From Lepas anatifera (lineage: Eukaryota; Arthropoda; Thecostraca; Lepadidae), in NCBI GenBank assembly GCA_034440635.1, contig JAOTON010001680.1, forward strand, positions 1,802,001-1,866,000: DNA of 64,000 nt, written 5' to 3'. Numbering within the stretch: position 1 is the first letter of the stretch; the number at the start of each line of letters is the position of its first letter. Below, piece after piece: positions 31,682 to 42,420 of this stretch. The notes beneath the pieces are model-generated. The model saw only the letters and a list, made by a program, of their open reading frames with translations. It had not been told where the DNA came from and did not search any database. A program made the position numbers and the translations under genes.

Positions 31682-33301
31682 GTAGCCTCTTGCTGAAACG
31701 TCGTAGAATTCCCGCACCATGAGGTATTTTGCGTTTTGTTCGGCAATGAGCTGCTGCAGGAATTGCACCTTTTCTGACCTTGGCCATTATTTGTCCTTCA
31801 TTGCGCTGCTGTCCTATTTGCGTCGAGCTGAAACAACGAAAACAACTGATAATGCCCGTGTGTTGCAGGGACGTTCCTCTGCCTCCCACTAATCCCACTT
31901 CTCCGAGAGCAAATCGACCGGTAGGAAGCACACAGTTCCAGCTTAAACAGTCATAACGGCTCAGCTGCACCACTTTGATTATGTCTTAAGAGCGCATTAG
32001 CCCTGATATCCCATACTTCAGACGTCATCGAAGGGAAAAAGGAGAGGCAATCATCTTCCTTGTCCTCCTTGTCTGTGAGATGCACTTGAAAGCGGCGGCG
32101 ATCGACTCCCGTTCATCCTCTGGGAGGATATTGAAAGGCAAGAGGGCCCTCATATAGCCGATGGGGAGGATAGTGAGTGGCACAGGGCGCGATGTGGGCT
32201 GGGGCACGTCATTAATGGACTACGTCACGGATACAGCTCATGGTGCTTGTGCAGTGGTCACGGATCGGCGCATGCTAATTGTGGAGGGGAAAATAGAAAC
32301 CCAAATAAATGGGTAGGTGGAAATATTCTAGGTCATCCTTACGACTACGCCCTACACAGGCTTTAGATTATTAAAGGCGGTGGGTTACTATTGTTTTGTT
32401 CAAATTCCTAGATTTAAGTATTCAAAGCGTGACCGCAAAATAAGGTGAAATAAAATGTCAAAGCTAGGTAATTTAAAAACAATTATATAGAGGTAGGGAA
32501 AAGTGTGATGTGAGTCAGAAGAACAAAATACTGACCAGAAGAACAAATACGAGTACTTTGGAATCAAATAAGTCACTTTGGGATGCATGTTGCTAACAAG
32601 AACAAGTGATTATGAGAAAACATTGGCCATGCCTACCAACAACCGCCGTCAAACGAAGCCATACAAGAAGCCCTAGAGTTGGGCCCGCCCAGACGCGTGG
32701 AGAGTGGGCGGCTGGGACGGACAGTGCGTCTGGGAAGGGGGCCGTCTTCCGTAAGTGCTGGTACTTTCACTCTCACCAGTCATGCGGACCGGTTGGCGTC
32801 CCGGCTGGCTGGAATGCCGTCCGGGCGGGCCGGGCCGGGCCCAGGGACCAGTCCTCGTCGCCTCTGCGGCGCGGCGGCCCCACCACGGCGGCCCGACACA
32901 GACCCGCCACCACCACCTCCGCCCGCCCATTTATGTAATTGGTCTGGCTGTTTAAAACATCCCGGTCGGTAGAGGACCCTCGTGACTGGTTGCTGATATT
33001 TTGCACTGTTGGGGCATTTGCCGGCACGGAATACAGTGTTCTGAGGGTCTTCTGGCTATGCAGGTTCGGCTTTCTCCATCCTCCGCTTTCTCTATCCTCC
33101 GCTTCCTGAATGCGGAATCTTATGCCATGAAGATACTGTTTGTTGAAATGCAGCTTCTTCCTTCCAACCCGCCAAGTTCAGGCTTCTTGCGTACCTCCAA
33201 AGATAATTCAAGCCTCGAACTAGATAGAGCTAAAGACAAGAGAAGCTTATGATGCAGGGGCGAAGGACCAGGCGACATCTGCAAAATCATTGCGAAAATA
33301 G
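31679..33301. other. Unassigned, with a GC-rich patch at 32,680-32,930
   Basis: No gene recognised. The patch at 32,680-32,930 is GC/CpG-rich and open in several frames on both strands (up to 110 codons) without a recognisable domain. The rest is AT-rich. Confidence 0.4.
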
Positions 33302-33475
33302 GGGTGCAGTGGTGTAGCGGTCGGTGGTTTTGCTTTCCACGTGGGTGACCCAGGCTCAAGTTCCGGCGGATTTCATGAGGAATAAGCCATTTGAATCGTT
33401 GGTGACCCTTACAACTGGGGAAAGAGTTAGTGACGCGATATAACCTTGCCCGAATGTGTGCCGATAAACACCGAA
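33302..33475 (+). repeat. tRNA-derived SINE, family III, first of a pair
   Basis: The head is GGTGTAGCGGTCGGTGG with a B-box-like CAGGCTCAAGTTCCGG about 45 bases later. The body ends 'gagttagtgacgcgatataacc' and 'tgtgccgataaac'. The element directly after it has the same tail, so these are two members of one family in tandem. Confidence 0.65.
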
Positions 33476-33650
33476 AAGAGATGGGTAGCTTAGTGGATAG
33501 CGTTTCCGTCTCTTCAGTCACTGGACACGGGTTCGAGTCCCGACGGAGCCTCTGAATAAGTCTATCTGATCCCCCAGATCCCCCCCAAGAGGGTGAGAGT
33601 GACGTCATATAACCTTGGCATTTGGTGCGTCGTTAAACCTGAAATTATTT
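33476..33650 (+). repeat. tRNA-derived SINE, family III, second of a pair
   Basis: A box GGGTAGCTTAGTGGATAGCG and a consensus B box GGTTCGAGTCCC at 33,530-33,541 make this the most tRNA-like element in the window. The tail is 'gtgagagtgacgtcatataacc', then 'gtgcgtcgttaaac', then A-rich DNA. The lack of a foldable acceptor stem and the SINE tail argue against a tRNA gene. Confidence 0.75.
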
Positions 33651-34287
33651 ATAAAACCCCAAAAAGGGATAAAAGTAAAAAATTACAACGTCATCTCTGA
33701 CAAATTTAAGGTGACATTGACAACTCACTTTATAACAAACAGGACCAAATAAAAAATGAAGGCAAATTGAGAGCGCTCCATAATACCATATGCGTGCCAA
33801 TTTTTGTTCTGACTGAATTCAAACTTGGGTTCCTGATACAAAGCCTAACGCCCCGCTAACTTAGCCATGAAATGTTCCTGGTAATTAAGTCAACTGGGAT
33901 ACAAATGCCGTTACGACATTGGCGTTTAGGCGCTTGGGTGGCTAGTCTTCATGTCTACTCACAATTTCAGAGGTCGCGAGGCGGCGCCGAATGACGGTGC
34001 TGCGCTTGCGTCACGCGCACATGCCAGGCTCTTTGCCTCAGGCTCACATGGGGCTTCCTTTTTGGGCGGAGACCTTGAATCGCCCTAGACCCGGTCACCG
34101 CTCGAGCCGGTATACTTATGTACACCTAAAGCGAAACTGATACGTGGCTGTGTGTGCGCTCATCAGGCGCAGCGGAATTGGAAAAGAGAAATGCTGGTTT
34201 CGATTCTATCCTGATATCTCAAGTAGTAATATCAGTTTTTAATACATACATTCTACATACCTCATCATACTTATAATGGAATATGAA
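33651..34287. other. No assignable content
   Basis: Noncoding DNA; nothing recognised. Confidence 0.5.

Positions 34288-34344
<57 letters not shown>
34288..34344. repeat. (TA)n microsatellite
   Basis: A pure TA run of nearly 60 bases. Confidence 0.98.
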
Positions 34345-34347
<3 letters not shown>

Positions 34348-35825
34348 GTACGGAATACATTCTCTGGAAAAGGCGGCCAATGGCCTGAAGTGTAAAGCAT
34401 GCAGTTTAACCCATCAATATTGTGCTGCCAGCCAAGGGCAGGCTTGTCCCAACTCGCAATAAGAGGTGAGCTGTGAGGACATTTCTTCTCTATATAGAAG
34501 ACCTGCTGCAAAACACGCTATCTAGTACCATCTAGACTAAAAACGGAACCGAACGGCGCGCCACTGAGGCGGCTAGATCTGATTCCAGCTCTGATACTTG
34601 TTTTGGGGAGGCCCAACAAGCCAAGGAAGCATGCCACAGCAGGGCTGTCCAGCCGATGGAATTGGACAGGCCAGAGCTACATGTACCGGACCAACTGGGC
34701 CATTCTGCAAACACTACTATTGGCACCCAGCACGGCGATAACAAGTATTTATAGGTGCGGTCTTTAATGAATCTCAAATTAGAAAGTCGCACCACCTGAG
34801 ACTCGTTAGGGTGTGTGATCTGCAGATAGGGGACGGCATCGATTACTAGAGCTGCTGGTCACTGAACCGGCCCGGAAAATGGCGAAAACAAAGGCCGTTG
34901 GCAACCAGAAACGCAACAAACTTCAGATTATGGCCAACCTTCGATGTAGGTGCCATGATTTTGTTGTATTCATACTCTTCATATTTTAATGAATTTTTAC
35001 ATTTTTGCACATGTACACATTTTTGGAACATTCTGCGGAGAGAATGTAAAACAATTTGACTTGTGGTATCAGATGCTCCCTGGCAATATTCCAGTGGAAT
35101 TTAACTGAAAAACTGTCAATTTTGTGCATTGTTTTCAAATATTTATCTGGATCATAAGAGTCTTTGCCTCTTTGGCATTCATTCCTAGTTATCCCTTTAC
35201 TTATATTTGTTATGATATGGAGAGTGCCCATTTTTTGCCACGTTTTTACTTCTTGAATGCGCTGACTGAGTTATTTCTGTATCTCTCACTACCATGGATG
35301 CGGTTTTTTCATATTTGTATGAATTCTCGTGCTATTAAACCCTTTTCAGCTGACCTTGGCCCTAGTATGAAACGTTGACCTTAGCGACGATACCAATAGT
35401 GATTTTTGTAAATAAGTAGGTATTTTTAAACAAACATGTTTGCTGACCAATGACTTGCTCAAAATGAATTAGGTGGGTTTTAAACAATTTTCAAATAAAA
35501 GTGACCAGTTTGCAAGAATGTTTACACTTATCACAAGTGTAAAGGCCCCCTGTGCGCCACTATCGCAAGTCGAAAACAAAGCTGTGATTTCAAGAATATT
35601 GTTGTACCAAATCGCAATGTGAGGCTGGCTCTCTTCACATAAGTTGATTGAACCTGCATTGATTTTAAAGATGTGATTTTCTGAACAGAATTTGATTGAA
35701 GCACATGCAAACCATACAAATAGGAATGTACTTAACATATAAATAGCTACGCTACTCTTGTATCTGATTGGTCCCGCTAGCACACTATGGCCGATAATTT
35801 TTCTGATATTGTATTGCCTACATGC
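34345..35825. other. No assignable content
   Basis: AT-rich noncoding DNA. Several 60-105 codon frames are present but none resembles a known family. Confidence 0.5.
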
Positions 35826-35913
35826 AGATTCTGATGAAGGGCTGTGCCCGATATGTAATCACACTTCTTTGTGTGTTCTTATTCAGAATTCGGGGAAAGG
35901 CCAGTTAAGAGAA
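35826..35913 (+). repeat. Fragment of the 27.4-kb fold-back family
   Basis: ATTCTGATGAAGGGCTGTGC, then CCCGATATGTAATC, then 'attcggggaaaggccagt' follow the right arm of the hairpin at 27,605-27,690. No inverted partner is present, so this is a half element or a relative without fold-back structure. Confidence 0.6.
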
Positions 35914-36139
35914 AATGAGCGCGGGCTTAAGGCACCACACCTACCTTTCATTTTCAGCCAACACGCGCGGTTCTAAAGTGGTCCTCTCTCATGTTTTCTC
36001 ACGTGGCTGGGGATCCGTTTGCCGCCGAAAAATACTTCCTGGATGAATTTGGGGTAATTCGCGAGTGTGTCGATGGGTGAAACAAATTGCAATTTGACAG
36101 TTTTTTAATCAATAGGCTTTCAAAGTCAGTCCTATATTT

Positions 36140-36904
36140 TGCGATCACATCATGGCACGGCTGTAGCAATGCGCTTGCATTTTGGGCTGAGCATGTACAA
36201 GTGCATTAGGTATAACGTCATATAATCGGGTTGATATGCCAAGGTCACCTCACATAAAAGTCAAAGGTCAAAGAGCATGGTTACCCCAGCATATACAGTC
36301 ATTGACTCCAATGCTCCAGGTCAGATGACGCCATCCGGTATAACGTATGTTATACTGTGACGTTATAGTTAAGGTCACTCAAGGTTAAGGTCAATGCCAA
36401 TGGGTCATGGGTCGGAGGTCAAGCCTCATTTCCCGTTCAACGGTTGCTATAATGCTAGGAGCAGTGGACATTATAGGGGATGTACGATTTTTTGACGCCA
36501 TGTATCAGTGGCCTTGAATTACCTCGGGTCCAAAACTCCAGAGAACCTTTTTAGGACCTTCTCTTCGCGACCTTGGTCCGATTTTGGTGTATTATTCACT
36601 GTTTACACATATGACGGCATCTCGCGATAGGTCCTCAGCACGGCCCAGATTTGACCCTTATGACCTCTTTTGACTTTGAAAATATTGACATTGATATTTG
36701 AAAGATTTAATTTCTTTTGACTTTGAAAATATTGACCTACGTCAATGAAAGTGGACTCGAATGTAAATAATCACCGCCTCCTTAAAACCCCAAAACGGGA
36801 ATGTTTCAAACCTTCTTGGTTTCCGAGATCCCAGGGGAGCACTTAAGAACCCCGCCCATTCCACTTAGCCTTGCAGCCAGACCCCTCTCCACTGTTTGTA
36901 TTAA
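36140..36904 (-). mobile_element. TTAA-type MITE, family 3, copy 5 (eroded)
   Basis: The right end (CCCCTCTCCACTGTTTGTATTAA, 36,882-36,904) and the internal series ('tataacgtcatataatcgggttgatatgcc', 'aaggtcacctcacat', 'gttgctataatgctag') follow copies 3 and 4. The left end cannot be placed. Several AGGTCA sites remain. Confidence 0.6.
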
Positions 36905-36925
36905 GGGGGGATCGTAATTGGTATA

Positions 36926-37200
36926 AGCAGATCTAGGAGAAGCTAAGAGAACACTTGCCCCCACCTCGATCGACCATTGGCGCCCCTTTAAATGATGACG
37001 GCGCCTCCTTGAAAGGTCGGCAGGTGGCGACTCCTGAAACGTCACTTCCCATGCTCTACCAGCCAGGATGCGAGTATCGGCGCTCCCACGGTGGGATTTA
37101 AAATTTGGCGCCCACTTGATAGCTTTTGCAGTCCAAAAGTAGCGCCCCCTGGTCCGAATAGCGCCCCTGAACATGTGCTACCCAGCGATCGGAAACCCTG
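36926..37200 (+). mobile_element. MITE with GATCC-type ends, copy 3
   Basis: It starts AGATCTAGGAGAAGC and ends AACCCTGGATCC. This is the best-preserved order of family landmarks: 'ttggcgcccctttaaatgatgacgg', 'cctgaaacgtcacttcc', 'ccaggatgcgagtatcggcgctccca', 'gcgcccacttgatag', 'gtccaaaagtagcgccccctggtccg'. It is noncoding. Confidence 0.6.
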
Positions 37201-38571
37201 GATCCAACTTTGGTAATGGGCTCTCTCTCCTATATTTATACGAGTTGCTTGATAGGTTTCCCGGAAGTGTTTGCAACCAGATCAGTAGGGGTAGGTCTGT
37301 ATGTGTTACAGGATGTTTAAGCAATCAGCACTGAGTCATCCTTTCCAGTACTGATGCAAACGCCCTGACTGGCCAGGGCAGTTACATTGGTAGTTGTACT
37401 GATGCCAACGTTCTGAGTGCTGTTGATCCATAACTTGTGAGCTTTGGAGAAACGAGAGTAAACCAGGAGAGAGAACTCTATGTACTCCGAGAGAAAAACG
37501 AGAGTACCCCTAGTCAGTAAACGAGAGAAACTCCGAGAGTAAACCAGGGAACTTTGGTATGTTCCATGCAACTGATCACTCAGCTAATATATGTTGAAGG
37601 TGTCATATTCCGTTTAGGTGCCATGTAGCATTTGTACTGGAAGTTTATCCCTGCGAAGCAATCCTGGCCCACTATCTCTTGGAGTGAATCACCGACCTAT
37701 ATACATGGCGTAACGTTTCATTTGAAGAGTGCATAGATCTGCTGTGACTTACTAGATGCGAAGGATTCCAGGGAAAGGCGCAATTATGCGAGTGATCAAA
37801 AGTACTGCATGTGCACATGGGTGGTCTCTGTTGTCGTTGCGTCAGAGATGTGTACTTAAGGGATGTGTGCCTCACTGTCTGTCAAGCTTTTGGAATATAT
37901 CAGAGAAATTTGAGTGAACGCAGCGCTTAATCACGGCAAAATGACTGAATTTCTCCGAGAGTAAGGTTTGATGCATCAACGCCGTTAGAAGATGGATAAT
38001 GAATGGAGCTGAGTGAATTAACGAATCAACCGCGTCTCAATTAGGGACATCCCATAGAATCAGGGGTGTCAACACGGAATTTTTACTTGGGGATGGACCC
38101 CGGACTGGCGATGACGGGGAGGGGGGGCAATTCGTAGAGTTTTGGCGGCATATGAAACACCAACGACGATGCGCCTCACCAACACATCTATGTAGATTCA
38201 CACGGGCAACAAGAAGAAAATGCCCAAAAAATGAGGCATGCAATTTTTTTTGGGACGTTCCCCTAATTCGTGAGTTGGGGATGCGTCCTCCCCCTCCTCC
38301 CGCTTTCGATGCAATGTATAGGATTTAGATAGGCTAGCCTTTTGGTTGGTCTGTATAAATCAGGGCTACGGAGTCGGCTGCCGGTTCCAGGACCAAATTC
38401 GTGTGATATTTCTACCGGTAAGGCACTCCCGCTCCCGGTATTCTTTTCTTTTACTAAATAGGCCGGTGTTTCCTCGAAGAAGGCTTGCAACTCCAGATTA
38501 AGGCTCTATTTTTTGTGGTGAGATTAATTACGAAAGGTAACTCCGGAGTCGGATTCGTGTCAGTGACGGAG
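37201..38571. other. Unassigned; short ACGAGAGTA repeats at 37,450-37,550
   Basis: Between 37,450 and 37,550 the phrases AACGAGAGTA, AAACCAGG and CTCCGAGAG recur in irregular order. Nothing else is recognisable up to 38,571. Confidence 0.45.
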
Positions 38572-38664
38572 AGCTGGGAATGTAATGCTGATGAGCTGAG
38601 CCGCGCTGCCCGGTGTAGCTGGGAATGTAATGTTGATGTGCTGAGCCGTGCTATGCGATGTAAC
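38572..38664 (+). repeat. 45-bp duplication (two copies)
   Basis: AGCTGGGAATGTAATG starts at 38,572 and again at 38,617, exactly 45 bp apart, followed by TGATG(A/T)GCTGAGCCG. It lies in a 154-codon open frame (38,485-38,949) where the unit is in frame (SWECNADELSRAARC then SWECNVDVLSRAMRC). No other evidence shows that the frame is translated. Confidence 0.7.
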
Positions 38665-39104
38665 TCAGAAACTGCTCTCAATTTCGCAAATTTAAAGGCT
38701 TTGAAACTTCAAGAAAATGTGGCTTTTTTAGGCTGGGTCCCGGTGTCTTGGAATTTTGAAGTGGTATTGTATCATTGTAAGACTCCTTTCTACGCCAACC
38801 AGTCAACCAGACAATTGCGCACCCACATCGTCATCTGTACCTCAGTGGTCAGTATTTTATTTTTCCCCAGCTTGCGTCTTCAGCCCCGATTTGCAGACAG
38901 GGCCGGGTACCTATCCCGTCTGTTTGTTTGCCCCGTATTACGTCCCTGACTTGTTACGTCTGCCCCAACCCACGCCTCCAACTCAGTTGCGTGTTTATAG
39001 CCTGCGTCTCCACCCAGCGTCTCAGCTGTATCTTTGTGGTTTGTGGCTCTTGTATCTTTGTCACTCTATGCTGATTGCTCAGCCGTTTGCTTGGCAAAGT
39101 CTAC
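38665..39104. other. Pyrimidine-rich sequence upstream of the 31-bp array
   Basis: No gene assignable. From about 38,860 the sequence becomes pyrimidine-rich, with GTCT(T)C and ACGTC(C/T)CTGAC phrases that look like eroded, out-of-register versions of the 31-bp unit that follows. Confidence 0.45.
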
Positions 39105-39445
39105 GTCACTGACTTAGCTGTTTGTGCCGGCCTACGTCTCTGACTTAGCTGTTTGTGCCGGCCTACGTCTCTGACTCAAGTGTTTGTGCCAGCTTGTGTC
39201 TCTGATTCGGCTGTTTAGCCCGGATCGCGACTCTGACTGGGCTGTTTAGCCCGGCTCGCGTCTCTGATTCGGCTCTTGAGCCCGGCTCGCGTCTCTGCCT
39301 CGGCTTTTTAGCCCGGTTCGCGTCTCTGACTCGGCTGTTTAGCCCGACTCGCGTCTCTGACTCGGCTGTTTAGACCGGCTCGAGTCTCTGACTCGGCTGC
39401 TTAGACCGGCTGGCGTCCCTGACTCGGCTGCTCATCTGACCAGAC
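39105..39445 (+). repeat. 31-bp pyrimidine-rich array, 11 copies, just upstream of ADCY9
   Basis: GTCTCTGAC-type starts occur at 39,105, 39,136, 39,167, 39,198, 39,229, 39,260, 39,291, 39,322, 39,353, 39,384 and 39,415, a perfect 31-bp register. The consensus is about GTCTCTGACTCGGCTGTTTA then GCCCGGCTCGC. Eight of 11 units contain CTGAC, two CTGAT and one CTGCC. The array ends about 110 bp before the ADCY9 start codon. The next CTGAC, at 39,490-39,494, is at branch-point distance from a candidate splice acceptor. Confidence 0.9.
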
Positions 39446-39484
39446 ATGTATGTACTTCTGACCCAGCTGCGTCCCTCTTGCCCG

Positions 39485-39517
39485 CGTCTCTGACTCCGTG
39501 GTGTGTGTTATCGGCAG
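39485..39517 (+). promoter_or_regulatory. Candidate 3' splice site before the first ADCY9 coding exon
   Basis: A branch-point-like CTGAC (A at 39,493) lies 24 nt before a CAG at 39,515-39,517. The tract between is T/G-rich rather than strongly pyrimidine, so the site is plausible but not certain. If it is used, the 31-bp array is intronic and the coding exon starts with a short leader. If it is not, the array is in the promoter or 5' UTR. Confidence 0.35.
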
Positions 39518-39529
39518 ATGCGGCGGTAG
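39518..39529 (+). CDS. Three-codon upstream ORF (Met-Arg-Arg-stop)
   Basis: ATG CGG CGG TAG lies 24 bases before the ADCY9 start codon and is not in a competing long frame. Very short upstream ORFs often damp initiation at the main start. Whether it is in the mRNA depends on the splice site or transcription start chosen, so function is inference. Confidence 0.3.
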   Translation: MRR

Positions 39530-39553
39530 CACGCGGTCCCGGTATCGGCCGTG

Positions 39554-40377
39554 ATGGCCTCGGGGGCGGCGGCGGGGACGGCGCGGCCGGCCGCCGACCC
39601 GGAGAGGGCTCGCCACAAACGGGCCGCCAAGCTCTCCGACCTCAGCGACTTCTTCCTCACCTCGCCGCTGCTGGGAGATGGCCCCGGAGGGGCGGCCGAG
39701 CGGTCGCGTCGCCGGCTCTGCCTGTTTGAGCGCGCCGCGCCCAGCTGGTGGGACCCGCGCTTCGACTCAGACATCCTGGAGGGCCAGTATCGCGCCACCA
39801 CACTACCGCGCATCAAACGCCGCCTGCAGATCGGACTGACGTTCGCGCTGCTGGCGGGTCTGATCTGGTGCGGGTACGTGGTGGCGTTCGGCGACCTGGG
39901 GCTGCTGGTGGTGCTGCTGGTGCTGTGCATGATCCCGCTGCTGGTCACGCTGGCCGTCAGCGAGACCGCCTACCTGGAGCGCCACCTGGCGGCCGTGTCG
40001 GCGGTGGCGGCGGTGGCGCTCTGCCTGCTGTCGCTGCTGCCGGCCGCCGCCCGTCTGGCCATCATCGCCGGCGGCAACTCCGTCACTGAGCTACAGCTCT
40101 TCACCTGGGCAGTCATCACCATCACCCTCGTCTACACCATGATACCGATGCCGCTCTACGTGTGCTTCTTCACCATGCTGGTGTACTCGATACTGTTTGA
40201 GACGCTGTCAGCCTGCGATGAGCAGGGCAGTGACGCACTTCACCTGTGTGTGCGCGCGGCGCTTCACGTGTGTCTGCACCTGCTGGGGTTGAGGACACTC
40301 GTGCTGGCGCAGGTGCACATGCGCAGCACGTTCACCACGGTGGGCCAGACGCTGCTGACGCGGCGGCAGCTGGAGCA

Positions 40378-40411
<34 letters not shown>

Positions 40412-41057
40412 GTGATGCCAGTGGCGCTGGCGGACTGGGCGCAAGACACTATGCATGATGAACATACGCTACTGGAGTCCACTAGCCTAGGCGCTGAGCT
40501 CGCCATGCCTCAGGCATCGACTCCTGTAGGACATGAGATCAGCTTCCGGCCGTTCAACATGCAGCCCATGGACCCGGTCAGCATCCTGTTCGCCGACATC
40601 GTCGGTTTCACGCGCATGTCTTCGAACAAGACGGCTGAGCAGCTGGTGGGTTTGTTGAACGATCTGTTCGGTCGTTTTGACGAGCTCTGCGCGCGGCTGG
40701 GTTGTGAGAAAATCAGCACACTAGGTGATTGTTATTATTGTGTGTCGGGGTGTCCCGAGCCTCGCGCTGACCACGCCCACTGCTGTGTGGAGATGGGGCT
40801 GGCCATGATCACGGCCATTCAGCAGTTCGACGTCGACAAGGGCGAGGATGTGAATATGCGGGTGGGTGTGCACACCGGTCGCGTGCTGTGCGGTTTAGTA
40901 GGCACGCAGCGGTTCAAGTTCGACGTCTGGTCCAACGACGTGACGATGGCGAACAAGATGGAGTCGTCGGGAAGGCCAGGCTCCGTTCATATCTCGGAGA
41001 AGACCTACAAGTACCTGCACCAGCAGTATTTGGTCACACCCGGGGAGCCACTCTCAG
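39554..41057 (+). CDS. ADCY9: Membrane adenylyl cyclase type 9 / Ac13E-like, first coding exon (partial)
   Basis: The enzyme makes cAMP from ATP at the plasma membrane downstream of G proteins. The exon gives 501 residues plus one base. Residues 1-60 are Ala/Arg-rich. Then comes the type 9-like LFERAAPSWWDPRFDS segment, six hydrophobic helices (about 93-112, 115-135, 145-172, 183-199, 200-217 and 235-254), a signalling helix ending in KEKMIHSVMP, and a full C1a domain. The C1a domain has FADIVGFTRMS (metal Asp348), KISTLGDCYYCVSG (Asp392), GCPEPRADHAHCC, MRVGVHTG, RFKFDVWSNDVTMANKME and VHISE. The 44-residue spacing of the two aspartates is that of class III cyclases. I chose ATG 39,554 (GTGATGG context); no earlier in-frame ATG is evident. 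CAG|GTCAGT at 41,057/41,058 is a good donor; without splicing the frame stops at 41,125. The second membrane domain and C2 must lie beyond. The exon is GC/CpG-rich, unlike its AT-rich surroundings. Confidence 0.93.
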
Positions 41058-41063
41058 GTCAGT
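41058..41063 (+). promoter_or_regulatory. 5' splice donor of the ADCY9 exon
   Basis: CAG|GTCAGT follows the last C1a residues (GEPLS) with phase 1. Downstream codons (to 41,125) leave the family alignment and turn AT-rich, which supports splicing here. Confidence 0.75.
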
Positions 41064-42225
41064 CCTCGACTTGGCTGTTGTACTCGATGGGTGTAGGAAT
41101 TGTGATGGGGAATATGTTTCTATAATAGGAATTGGAAAAGTTGGAAAAACTTGACTGACCATCCTGACTCTGCGCAATGACACTGAACGTATGATGTGGT
41201 TTCATTCCGTTTATATGGTTTTTTGGGATTGTGCCCTCTTGAACCCGCTTAATACTGAAGCTATATTGTTTGACCCCTATTATGACTGCATGGTCCAAGC
41301 GTTTACAGAAGTGTATGCCTAGGTGTTGAAGGAAAAGGTCTCAGATAAAAGCGCCATATGTACTCCAAATTAGACGTACCGTTTGGGCATCAGTTGGCCA
41401 TCAGAGAGGACTGCTACGGAATGGATCCACCGCGCACGCCGTTTTGGAGTGCTACATAATCAACAGCCTTAACCCCTGTTGACCTGAAGAACTATGACGG
41501 TTAGATGTGATGAAAAGTTCAATCTGATTGAAAAATGATACCTAAACCGCGAGTTTTGCCAACTTTTTCCAGGGTAGTATTTAAGCCTGAACGTCGTCTG
41601 AATTGGTGCACGCCTGAAGAGCTGGGTGGGTCTTATTTCGAAGGATTATCCTCAATTCTTTTAAACTAATCGGAAAAACCACTGATGCAAATAGTCCAGG
41701 TGAGCCTTCAGCCGCAGCTTGTCATATGCATTGCTTATTTTTACGTCATTGGGGTATAATCTACATCTGGATTCAATTTCACCCCTGCAAGAAGATGAAT
41801 ATGAAACATTTTTTCAGTGGTAAAATGCGGAAAGACCGGAGCTTTCGGCTATCCATTGCTGAAATTTTCTAGCGTTTCATTTATAAAGTGTGATCGATAA
41901 TCGGATCGAGCATGATTTGAACTATTACGAGCACCATCTTTAGGTGCTATGGTATTTCTGATGTCCTAAGATATATTTGTTCTAACTGCAATGTTCAGTG
42001 CATGCATAGCAATTATTCCCTCGGCCATAAATATAAGAAACAATATAGTACCAAAAATGTACCCTCTAGGTCATTTTCTATGTCATACTCTATCCGCGTA
42101 TCTATCGCACTTTATGAATGAAACGTTGAGAAATGTTAGAGATACATAGCCGAAACTTCAGTTTCTTATTTGCTCTTTGGTAGTGGAGGAGTCTTTCATA
42201 TTTGTTTCTCATACTGACGACGGGG
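41064..42225. other. Presumed start of a long ADCY9 intron; nothing else seen
   Basis: AT-rich DNA without recognisable exons or repeats. No second membrane domain, C1b or C2 motif of the cyclase is visible in any frame from here to the end of the window. Confidence 0.5.
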
Positions 42226-42420
42226 CATGGGTGGTGCAGTCAGTTAGCGCGCGCGTTCGCCTCAATCCTTTGCAGTGAGCATAATGTCGCGGGATGGAGC
42301 CCACTCAGAGGCAGGCTTTGGCGTCCTGCGCGACCCCAAGCCTAGTTAATTCCCCTCTTCGTTGACGCCATATCACCTCGCAGTTGGAGTGTCAGAGAAT
42401 CTAAACCAAAAACAGTGTGA
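42226..42420 (+). repeat. tRNA-derived SINE, family II, copy 2
   Basis: The head is GGGTGGTGCAGTCAGTTAGC, the B-box region 'tcgcgggatggagccca', then 'ctcagaggcaggctttggcgtcctgc' and 'atcacctcgcagttggagtgtc', ending in an A-rich 'aaaccaaaaac'. The order matches 48,550-48,690 and, more loosely, 21,488-21,700. Confidence 0.65.

Noticed and set aside
31456..31973. Ser/Leu-repeat minus frames
   Set aside because: Translation of the (GA)n microsatellite.
33476..33555. tRNA gene
   Set aside because: The A and B boxes are good, but I could not pair a full acceptor and anticodon stem, and the SINE tail continues directly. A covariance-model scan would decide.
33120..33608. 162-codon minus frame
   Set aside because: Most of it is the antisense of the two SINE family III elements (the RRDSNPCPVTEETET part is the reversed B-box region).
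41058..41125. Continuation of the cyclase reading frame past the donor as true C-terminus
   Set aside because: Residues after GEPLS do not continue the C1a family pattern and the DNA turns AT-rich. A spliced exon is the better explanation.
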